64,000 bases of DNA from Lepraria neglecta (taxonomy: Eukaryota; Ascomycota; Lecanoromycetes; Lecanorales; Stereocaulaceae). Under the pieces are notes generated by a model, which was not told the origin of the DNA, ran no database searches, and worked only from the letters and a program-made list of their open reading frames with translations. This document shows, piece after piece, positions 11,199-20,251 of the stretch. The translations under genes were made by a program, and so were the position numbers. Within the stretch, counting starts at the first letter, position 1. Every line of letters starts with the position of its first letter. The DNA lies in the NCBI GenBank assembly GCA_033220425.1, contig JASNWA010000002.1, positions 108,958 to 172,957 on the forward strand, in the 5' to 3' direction.

Positions 11199-12145
11199 AT
11201 GACGGTGTTGGGCTGTGGTATGTAGTCTTCGAAACAACCCGAACATCCTCTTATCAAAGTGCCAGGGAACATGGGCATCGCAATTATTAATGGGCTCTTG
11301 TCATCATCAAACACTCCCGTCCACTCAACACTTAAAACTCGGCCACAAAGTCTTGTGTTGCGTTTCATAGCTTGTGTGGCTTCGTTGAGTCTCTTCAGCA
11401 GCGACTTGAAGCCATTGCCGGTGGAAGTGGCATGAGCATCCAAACATGGTCCAAACGCAACGTCGAAGCCGTCAAGCTTGCAGACATGATTCTGCTCACA
11501 TGTCAGCCCAGCGAAGCCGGTCAGATTCTCAGCGAAGCAGGCATGGCCAGAGCGCTCTCCGGCATGCTCTTATTGAGCATTTATGTGGGATTTTCTGTGC
11601 GTAGAATTCAGGGCATGATATAGGGTAGCCCCGGCGCCGCGCCAGCAGCAGATGTTCCAGATGCCTGTCACATCGTCCACGCGATGTCCAGCATCGCAAG
11701 CAGCGTCCATGAGTCTACCACGATCCTCAGTGTCTCCGATGTGCCTCTTCCCTCAGGATTGAAGAGATTGGCAACATGAGTTTTCGAAAGTATTGGCACC
11801 GTGACACATGTACCCAGCACCATTATGAACGCCGCTAGCATCACCGCAGCGTTAACTCCGGCATTCTTTGCACTCGTGCTAGAGGGAGCATTGAAAGGCG
11901 TCATAGCTGAAGGTGTTGAGGAAGGAGATGCGAGGAAAATGCTTGCTCAGGCTATGAAGGGGTGTGGAGAGGTGGTCTTGAGGGGAGAGGCGCCCAAAGG
12001 CGTCAAGGAGAAGGCCATGACACCTGGCGAGTTCACAGTGAGGGGCATCAGCATTCTTGATGCGGGTGGTGTGCAATATGTATTTGCAAGAGCCATTAGA
12101 GGAGGAACGGAGAGGGTGAATGAGCTAGGTAGTAGGGAATCGTGA
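11199..12145 (+). pseudogene. Pyrroline-5-carboxylate-reductase-like (ProC family) pseudogene
   Basis: Exon 1 starts at the ATG at 11199, and a 48-nt intron (11218-11265) splices to give MTVLGCGNMGIAIINGLL, the Rossmann GxGxMG fingerprint of P5C reductase. It continues SIQTWSKRNVEAVKLADMILLTCQP, ACHIVHAMSSIASSV, and a complete C-terminal dimerisation domain (TAALTPAFFALVLEGAL ... AMTPGEFTVRGISIL). Lesions are a 1-nt frame change near 11370 and in-frame stops TAG at 11621 and TGA at 11777. Length after splicing (about 299 codons) is normal. Within a cluster such an enzyme would reduce a cyclic imine formed from an aminoaldehyde, which fits the NRPS-like reductase upstream; that link is inference. 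Confidence 0.8.
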
Positions 12146-12226
12146 CGTTTCAGTAGCAGAAGGTCGAAGAAAGTTTCTTGACTCAATGGTTAAGTATTGC
12201 GCGGGGAAGCAGCCAGCTTAGCTGCT

Positions 12227-13819
12227 CTAAGTCTTTTCATCCATGTCAGACTTTTGACGTCTGTCCATCCAATAGCCTTTGGCGAGGAAAACCAGGCTGA
12301 GGAAGAGGCCGAAACCTGCAAGCCCTATACCCATGTACCAAGCACCTCGATAACCCAGTAACATATCCTCTGGTGTCATGCCACCATGATCGACATGGCT
12401 TTCTATTGTGCCAGCGAAACCCAAGCTGAGAGATATGGTGTAGTTGACGATAGTAGCCACCAAGCTCGCTGCAATTCCCTGGTGCTCTTTGGAGACTGCA
12501 TCGGAGAGAATAAGTGTAGCCGCAGGAAAGCTCATATCCATGCCCCACGGGATGATGATTGTACAAACAAATGCCTGTGCCCAGTAGCTTTGGCCTACAG
12601 GGGCTGTAGCCACCAAGATTGTGCCCACTGTGAATGCCGTGAGGGCGATGGTCATTACCCAGGCAGGCCGAAGGCGGCCAAGTAAAATCCCAGTCGTCAC
12701 CGAAGCAGCGGCGCCAAAGGTCGCTACAGGACATATCCAAGCTGTAGCTAGTAATGGGGAAGCTCCACGAAGCTCTTCGAAGAATTGCCAGAGATAGAAC
12801 ACCCAGATCCCGAAACAACTCTACCCACATGCAACGCAACCTAGCACAAAGGTAACATCGCTAGTCAAAGCCTTGAAAGGTATGAGCGGTGACGAAGACA
12901 TGCGAAGCTCGACATAGAAGAATACCGGCACGAAGAGAAATCCAAGGATGAGGCAAACGTAGACGTAAGTTTTGACCCAGCCAACGACACCAGCTTGGTT
13001 CCACGCGAAGTTGATAAGGACCAGAGCCGTAACTCCGCATAGACCTCCAAGAAGGTCGAGTTCAATGATTCTCTCACGAAAAGACATCTTGCTCGCGGAA
13101 ATCTTCCGTGGTGGATCTGGGATGACAAATGCACCAAGAGCAGCAACGAATGCTAGGGCAATTGAGAAAGACCAGAAAGCCCATGGCCACCATGCCAGAC
13201 TGAAGAGAGCCGCGAAAAGACTCCCAATAACAGCTCCGCTTGGTGCAGTCGCTGCGAATATCGCGAACACCATCGCCTTCCTGGGTCCTGGTGCATATGT
13301 GGCACCGAGAATGGCCATACCATTTGGAAGACATATGGCAGGACCCATTCCTTGGAATACGCGTGCAAAGTTGAAGAGAACGTGGTTTGAATACACTGCG
13401 AGCCCGGCAACCATGCTCCATAATGAAAACCATGAGAAGCCAATGATAAGCATTCTCTTGTACCCATAAACATCCCCAAAACGGCCGGCCATCAGGATGA
13501 ATGTGCCGACTGTGAGACTGTAGGCTGCAATGAGCCAGCTGAGCTCGCCGGGATTCGTAAGGCCAAAGTCGTCGCCAATGACGTGGAGAATGCTCAGACA
13601 TTGACCAAGTCCAGCCTGCGTCATGAATTGGGCGCAACAGATGACTCCGACGAAGAGGATCTCTCGGCCTAATGACAGGCTCTCTGCTATAGATTTGTTT
13701 GACTCAGACTTAGTAAGCTCAGCCGGCAGGCCATTCCTCCTCTCATTCTCCCTCTCATTCTCCTCGTTATTTCCTTCGTCACGGGAGATCGACTCGCTGG
13801 GCGCATCGTTGACCATCAT
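12227..13819 (-). pseudogene. DHA2-type MFS exporter with one in-frame UAG at a conserved Trp position
   Basis: The frame runs from ATG 13819 to 12227 (531 codons), with an acidic, polar N-terminus and about 14 hydrophobic helices. Seen are the motif-A-like GRFGDVYGYKRML, the FARVFQGMGPAICLPNGMAILGATY stretch, and the later FGIWVFYLWQFFEEL. The only lesion is TAG at 12821-12823: ...VTFVLGCVACG, stop, SCFGIWVFYLWQF. In relatives this loop reads GW(S)SFGIW, so TGG to TAG (C to T on the other strand) is the simplest change. The two halves stay in frame and look unmutated otherwise. It would export a small metabolite or drug. Translation stops after 332 residues unless the codon is edited or read through. 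Confidence 0.85.
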
Positions 13820-14288
13820 ATAAAGGAGGAGCGCGTTGCTATACGCGTCGAAATTCAAGCACAATGCTGATTGGAGCCAACGCTATGGACAAGTAGGGCC
13901 ATTACTGGGTTAACAGAGTGCACAGCAGAAGAATGGAGAATGTGTCAATTTGGAAAGGGAAATTTTGCAGTTGATATACCAACCTTAAAGCCGGCCGGAA
14001 CGCCCCGGAACTTAACTCCAATTGAGTCGAGATTGTGCAATGTTGATCCTCCATAGGCCGGCCAATCAGCTCGGAAGACTTATAAATTAACTCCGGGTAC
14101 TTATAAAGTCCCGAGAGTCCCTGGAGTTAATTTGTAAGTTTGCTGAGCTGAGAATGCGCCTCAACTAGGTGAGACGAATTTGCGCTTAAATTTTGCTAAT
14201 AATGGTGCAAGGAAGACTGAGGCTCGCTAGTCAACCCAGAACGGCAAAAATAGCATTCCACCTCTGCTTACAGAGTAATGACACATGC
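13820..14288. promoter_or_regulatory. Intergenic with two GGCCGGCC-type palindromes
   Basis: This is the upstream region of the leftward MFS gene and the 3' flank of the FAD oxidase. Two GC palindromes, GCCGGCC near 13991 and GGCCGGCC near 14057, stand out. Near them are paired CTTATAAA motifs and inverted AACTCC/GGAGTT words. Inverted CGG triplets are typical Zn2Cys6 targets, so these could be cluster-regulator sites; this is inference only. Confidence 0.3.
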
Positions 14289-15840
14289 TCAAAAAATATA
14301 CAATCTTATCCCACAGATCGTTCGAGAACCTAGCGCGAATATCTTCCAGTCCCATCCCTGCTCCTTACCAATCTCAGCAAGCTTCGTCTTGAAATCAGGA
14401 ATAGCATCCTTATAGCTGACAGTGCGCAGATACTCTCGAGCATCACGTTTGCTCTTACCATTGCCCAAAGTAAGACCTTCCCAGTCCTTAGCCCAATGCG
14501 GCCTTGTATTGAGCTGCATATTGTCATTATCTTTGTATGCCATCCACTTGTCGCCGACGCGCTGCATGAAGTCTTGCCATTCGCCATCGCGGTCCACGTC
14601 GGGGATGGTCAGAACCTCAATGGACGCAGTAAGATTGTTCCCTGCTTGCGGTGCCATGATCAGATTGCTGCCGCCCATGATGCGCAACTCGGCGTGAGGC
14701 GCATCGGTGTCCGCCTGTTTCTATGGTTTTTACTGAAGACGTTAGTAAAGCTGCTGAGAATGCCGCGTGGCCCATCCTTGTCGGCAAGTTCATAGACGAG
14801 GTTAATCACATCCCACCAGGCTTTTTGGACTGCGGTGAAGTCTGGCTTGTCGGCGTTGGGCAAGTTTGAAATAGGAGTCTGAAACTCCATGTCTCGCACG
14901 CGCATGTTTTGGACCTAATGGAACATCATTCATAATCATTCGGGAAGCATAAAATATCCAGCAGTATACTTACCCCGCGCCGAAAATGTAACGCATTGGG
15001 TAGCAATGTCTTGTACGGTGGGCTCTTATCCTCACCTACTGTTGGGGGTAGCACAGCTAATCCGAGATTGGCCAGGAATTGCGCTTGCCATGCTGCAGGA
15101 AGCGCTTGGAAGAAGTATGTATCCGTCATGACACCACCGATCCAACCTTGCAACCATTGGAAAAAGGTGTCTGCGCCGTCGGGATAATCAAGGAAGTTCG
15201 CACCATCCGTTGTATTGTTCCAGCTGTTGGCCCATACTTTCTTTTGATAGGTGAACCAAAACCTTTCCGCATAGTAGTCTTCCGCCGCTCGTTTCCCAAA
15301 AGCTTCCTTTCATTCATCGAGCTGCGTCTGAGTTATGTTGTCGTACTCCGCCGTGCGCAAAGCATGTGGTGTTACAATGGCAGAAAGCACTCAATTGACT
15401 GACTAGCTAAGAGATAGGAATCTATGGAGTACTAAGAGACATCTCCGTCTATTTGCTAGTAAAATCTGCCTGTAGACAACGGGGATAGACAATGGAATCG
15501 CATAAAGAGCAATCAGGCAACCAGATTGCAACATGTGGTATGGCTTCTTTGACTAGAGGGGGTATTGCCTGTGCGACATCTGTTTTTAAAGGGCTTCAAT
15601 TCGGCGTGAGTCATCGCCTCTAGCTCGAAAGTAATGTTTGTAACGACTCCAAGCAGTCCAAAACAGCCAGCCACCGCTCTCGATTAGCCCGGGTCGGATA
15701 CAGACTGGACGTTTCCGTTCGCGTCGACGTATTCGATGCATCTGACATAGTCGGAAATCGTTCCCTTTCCCACCGTAGCATATTGGAGCGTTAGCTCCAC
15801 TCGTTAGAATATCTCGACCTTGCAATTCAGGATCATTTCA
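14289..15840 (-). pseudogene. FAD-linked (PCMH-type) sugar-lactone-oxidase-like pseudogene
   Basis: From N to C on the minus strand I see TSGANAPICYGGKG, then in another frame DYVRCIEYVDANGNVQSV ... GCFGLLGVVTNITFELEAM (the end of an FAD domain). After a gap come AAEDYYAERFWFTYQKKVW, FLQGWIGGVMTD, PNALHFRRG, an intron with a clean GTAAGT donor, VQNMRVRDMEFQTPI, RIMGGSNLIMAPQAGN and RPHWAKDWEGL. Lesions are TAA at 15684, TGA at 15310, frame changes near 14700 and 15750, and a segment lost where a MITE-like sequence sits (15490-15535). The C-terminus ends normally. The family oxidises hydroxyl or lactone substrates with O2. The substrate is unknown. Confidence 0.7.
15490..15535. mobile_element. 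Diverged end of a 143-bp-MITE-like element
   Basis: The run AATGGAATCGCATAAAGAGC...CAGATTGCAACA closely resembles the right end of the MITE at 16280 and 17866. The left part is not recognisable. It lies exactly where the FAD oxidase loses continuity. Confidence 0.45.
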
Positions 15841-16279
15841 TGTCGTGCTTTGCAGACCAGAAAGCACTACATCAACTGACATCATGGTCACTAGGTGGTA
15901 CCGAAATCGTCTGCCGGTGTAGCCGTTGCCCCGACGTAGAATCTATCGCTATAATGGCGAATCACCGTGAGATGGTGAAATACCCTTCAGAGAACGACGG
16001 AGGATACAGAAAGGTGTCTGGACATCTTCGACTCATGGTTCAAGATGCGAATGCCAAAGTTGCAAATAACTGGGAAATCTAGAAACCTACGAGACAGAGT
16101 AAGCCACCCACTTCTAAGCCTAGGCCGCTAGAATCTGATATATCAGTCACTAGTGTGAATCAACCGGGAGTGCCTAGTGCAACTGTACGCGGAAAGGTTC
16201 TTCCGGACATGAACTGTATTGACTGCATTGAAAGCCTTTCGTTTGCAGGCCAGGATATCAGATCAGACTCAATCTCAAC

Positions 16280-16422
16280 TGTTGCAATGTGGCAATAGGC
16301 TGGGAAGGATATCTAGCTAATGGGGGCCCCCAGGGCCCCATATATGGCCAAACCAGACAAAGAACGGCTAGGAACAGGCTTCTGGAATCGCATAGAAAGC
16401 AATCAAGCAACGGATTGCAACA
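16280..16422. mobile_element. 143-bp MITE, copy 2, in the NACHT pseudogene
   Basis: It has perfect TGTTGCAAT...ATTGCAACA inverted ends and a perfect 5-bp target duplication TCAAC (16275-16279 and 16423-16427). Removing the element and one duplication restores the frame SDSIS/TAYPG of the host gene. Confidence 0.9.
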
Positions 16423-17865
16423 TCAACAGCTTATCCCGGTACTTTCGTATGGATATCAGACAATACAGTGTTCAGGAACTGGGTCCGGAATGGACAAGGA
16501 ATCTTCTGGTTGCAAGGTAAACCAGGCTTTGGGGAATCAGCCATAATGAAACATGTTTCAAAACTCGCCGCTTACAGCACGGGAGATACAGAAGTCAATG
16601 TGTCTTCGATGACAGTTGCAACATTTTTCAATACCCGAGGCTCAAGTCTAGAAAGATCTCCCGAGGGCTTTCTACGGTCTTCAATCATCCAGATTTTAGC
16701 GCAGAGCCCCGACTCATTCTCGCACATTGCATCGGATTACTTGAGCGTTGTTGAGAAGGGTGCTTTTCCTGAACCAGTTCTTGCCAAGATACTGAAAGTC
16801 TTGATTCGATAATGTGCAAAAACGAAGAAGTTGTTCTTCTGGATCGATGGGCTAGACGAATGTGAAGGCTCGGAAAGGCAGCAGATCCATTTTCTGGAGG
16901 AAGTCGTCGATATAGCTCGCAACTGTGCCCATGCTCTATATGTCTGTATCTCTGGACGTCTGTTGCCTATTCTCATTGCCTGGCTGGACAAATACCCCCA
17001 ACAGGTACTAGAAGATCACACTTCAGCTGACATAGCTACTTACATGACTGCGAAGACGCATCTCCTGAGCTCTGAGTCGGAGACGAAAACGTACGAAGAG
17101 TTCCAGCAAGAAATCATTGCAAAAGCTAAAGGAGTGTTTTTGTGGGCCATTCTAGTGATTGAAGAACTTTTGAATGGATGGGAGGTCTCAAATACCACTG
17201 CAGAACTAGAGAAGAGACTTGAGGCGATCCCTGAAGGTTTCGGTGGCTTTTTCGGACGCGTATTAGGAAGTATCGCTAGAGCTGACTTCTCGGAAACACT
17301 AGCAGTGCTCAAGTGCGAAACTGGCGCCGTACGTCCTCTTACGTTGAACGAGTTGCGTTACGCCCTGGCCTTTGGGTCTTCGACATCTTTCCAACCCACT
17401 GGACACATGAGTGGCTCCAACCACGTTGTACACAGCGATAATGGCTGGGAAAGAAGGATTTAAAATTTCTGTGGTGGTCTTGTGGAAGTAGTGAAACCAT
17501 CGCCTCGAGTCTAATTTATTCACCAGACGGTAATGGACTTTTTACTGGCTTCGGATGGGCATCAGTTCAACCTTACGCTTGGCCAGAGCCATCAATTTTT
17601 ATTGAGGTCATGTGTAAAGTACCTCTTGACCCCAGAATTAGTGTCAACCAGTCGCGGGCTCAGACCTTTCCCACCACTACACAACACCGATCAAAATCAA
17701 AGGCTTTGACTTTCTCCTTTACGCACTTGGTAGTTGGGTTGATCACTACATACGCGCGGAGGAGGAAGGCGGAGAATTTGGGAACCCTGTTCAAGCCGCT
17801 ACAATCCGTGGACATCTGGAAATGGTCCGATTTCTATTAGACCACGGCGCTCACATAAATACTCA

Positions 17866-18008
17866 TGTTGCCATGTGGCAATAGGCTAGGAAGGATGTCT
17901 AGCTAATGGGGGCCCCCAGGGCCCCATATATGCCCAAAACAGACAAAGAACGGCTAGCAACAGGCTTCTAGAATCGCATAGAAAGCAATCAAGCAACGGA
18001 TTGCAACA
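17866..18008. mobile_element. 143-bp MITE, copy 3, in the ankyrin repeats
   Basis: It begins TGTTGCCATGTGG and ends GGATTGCAACA. The perfect 5-bp target duplication ACTCA flanks it at 17861-17865 and 18009-18013. Precise removal rejoins AHINT with QGDRFGTAMAAA, a continuous ankyrin repeat. Confidence 0.9.
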
Positions 18009-18197
18009 ACTCAAGGCGATAGATTTGGGACCGCTATGGCCGCGGCGATAACAATGAAAGACCACCACATGATCAAGCTACTCCAGCACTATGGCGTAGA
18101 TACTGAGCTACAAGCCCCTGGAAACCCTACCACAGATGATCCCGGCGTAAGAGCTTGGAAAACCATCGCTCTCCGTTCTCGCGCTCACGAATTGTGA

Positions 18198-18879
18198 CAT
18201 CTTCAGTCTGGCCTGCCAATCTAGATGGACATTTACAAAGTAAGGGGACGCGAAATAACTTAGGTACCATTTTTCCGGCCCCCAAGGAGGTTCAATCATG
18301 ATTCCCATTGAACTGCAGAGCTATATGGGGAAAGTCTGTCGCAATCTCACGGACGTGCGTCCGCTCAGTGCAGTCCTTCCAGATCAGCCATCAGAGCCAC
18401 TTACTAGCGAAGCTAACCGCGAACGGCAGAAATGCCTCAGTATCTAAGATACAGTATAAAAAGACTTGCATTCATCTTAAGGAGGGCACCTTATCTAAGA
18501 TCTGACCATGATGCTAGAGCTCGTCAGTCCAGAGCTACGCCACACACCATGCTATGCTTAACCCTAAAGTACAAAAAGCCATCCACAATTTTCACTATCA
18601 TTTAATAAGCCTACTGTGGCTTCTTGGTCAGTTCAACGAGTTTTATGCTTATTCTACGGCCCTAGTCTGACCAACATTACAGGACAAGCTCTTCACAGTG
18701 ATCAAACATCAGTCTCCAGCCTTACCTATAGCTTCGAATCGAAGCTGGAAAAGGGAAAACGGATGTGTATGGACACATATGCGTTCCGTTTTATAGGGCA
18801 TTATACATTGATACGCGGTCATAGATAAAAACTCTGCCTATCTGTAATGTATGCTCACCTGTGATGCTTTTTGCATCTA
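18198..18879. other. Intergenic
   Basis: No supported gene. It lies between the 3' ends of the NLR pseudogene and the leftward PTH11-like gene. Confidence 0.5.
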
Positions 18880-20251
18880 TTAATTATGTGTACTAATATT
18901 GTCCCCATGCCTGTGAATCGGCAGACCCATTTCCAAGCTCACACTGGTATCCGCTGAAGGTTGGCTGCCGTCAATGTGATTCCAAGGGAGAAAATGCTGA
19001 ATCTTGGTACTGCCACTCAAGATGTTGTTACTCGGCACTATGCGCTCTTTACTAATACCAGTGCTGGACGTTTTCTGTGTTTGCAATCTGCCCTGGAAGT
19101 ACAGATAAAGAGGGCGAAGGACAGGTGCATTGGCGCACACGATTCCGATGTTGACTTCTGGCCTGTTCAATGAAGGTTATTAGATGGACGTGAGAGGAGA
19201 ACAAGTTTCAAGAATACACTTACAGCCTCCAGCCAACATTCGAGGTGATAGCCCCTGGTCATTGGGAACACGATCAGCTTTGAGCCTTGACAAGCAAGGG
19301 AAGGATACTAACATGTTAGGTCCGGGTCTGTAATAGCACCAGATAATGCCGTCCGCACTGTGCAACACGCAGCAGTGCTGGGAAATCTCTTAGTATAGAT
19401 CATATTGTTTCAGATCAGGACGGGGGTTCATACATCACGCCTAGACCCATCAAAGAGCACAAGGCCACTTTAACTCTTAATTTGACCTGAAGGTTCCGCA
19501 AGAAGAATATTGGGAATGCGGCACAGATGAGATCCGTGATAACGGAAAGGACTAAATCGTTTAGCAATCCCACTAGACCTCAGAGAAAGGAACAACTTAC
19601 TTCCTTGAGCGAGAACAACAGATTCAACCTGGTGGTTGGAAAGACAAGTTCCAGTGACGCCCACATCCCAGTACGCTTTGAGTGGTCGGCATACTCCGAG
19701 AAAGAGGCACACAGAGATGGAAGTGAAAAGAATCAAACAGCCTATCAAAGAATACATCGCAATTTTGACATTCTTAGTGTCTACTATGCGCAGAAGGAAG
19801 AGGCAGATTGAGATTTTCGTGAACATGAGTGTAATGAAGGTCTGCATCCAGTCTGCCCAGCCAAGGACTTGGAAATATCGCCGTTGCGAAGCCGTTAGGT
19901 AGTACTCGTGTCTTCCGAGCCCATTGATCACCTCAGCTGTGACGAGACCAACGCCAATGAGTGTCGTCGTCTATATTATGGTTAGCTATTGTACTAGTAG
20001 TAGACCGAGTAGATTCCGATCTGCCAGCGGGGATGACCGTTGAAATGCCAGATGCAAAGGACAGCGCTCACCATTGCGATCATCATATTATAGTCGTCCG
20101 ATCCTAAGTTGCGAGTAAGGCGCATTCGGACCCATACTCGTAGGGCCGTTGAGATGAATGCGCACGTTACAAAGGCCCAACAGACGGCAAGTATGGCCCA
20201 TCCTTGATCAACGTCGCCATTGTCAGGCTGAGCAAAGAATTGCTCCTTCAT
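18880..20251 (-). CDS. PTH11-like fungal-rhodopsin-domain membrane protein, 348 aa, six exons, intact
   Basis: Exons: 20251-20072, 19970-19601, 19551-19434, 19377-19313, 19254-19224 and 19162-18880. All introns are GT-AG and 49-101 nt, and the exons sum to exactly 349 codons. After an acidic N-terminus come seven hydrophobic helices: GWAILAVCWAFVTCAF, TTLIGVGLVTAEV, WMQTFITLMFTKISICLFLLRI, YSLIGCLILFTSISVCLFL, ILSVITDLICAAFPIFFLRN, VKVALCSLMGLGVITAACC, and EVNIGIVCANAPVLRPLYLY. Between them are the family signatures LRVWVRMRLTRNLGSDDY, CRPLKAYWD, and LTWAI. Family members are plasma-membrane proteins, some acting as G-protein-coupled-type sensors. The C-terminal tail is cytoplasmic and short. 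It shows no lesion, unlike the genes on its left. Confidence 0.85.

Larger units (their letters stand above)
15840..18197 (+). pseudogene. SesB-NACHT-ankyrin (NLR-like) pseudogene with two MITE insertions
   Basis: The N-terminal remnant NHREMVKYPSENDGGYRKV matches the end of the alpha/beta-hydrolase (SesB-like) domain of fungal NLR-like proteins. Then come CIESLSFAGQDIRSDSIS, a MITE, TAYPGTFVWISD, and the NACHT domain: the Walker A region reads GKPGFGESA (Lys replaced by Glu) and Walker B reads LFFWIDGLDECEG. The C-terminal part of the NTPase shows FCGGLVEVV and V-stop-FIHQTVMDFLL. Ankyrin repeats follow (GHLEMVRFLLDHGAHINT, a second MITE, QGDRFGTAMAAA ... MIKLLQHYGVDTEL). Stops are TAA at 16810, 17461 and 17512. 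The family controls heterokaryon incompatibility and immunity-like cell death. With the Walker lysine gone, stops and insertions, this copy is dead. Confidence 0.85.
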
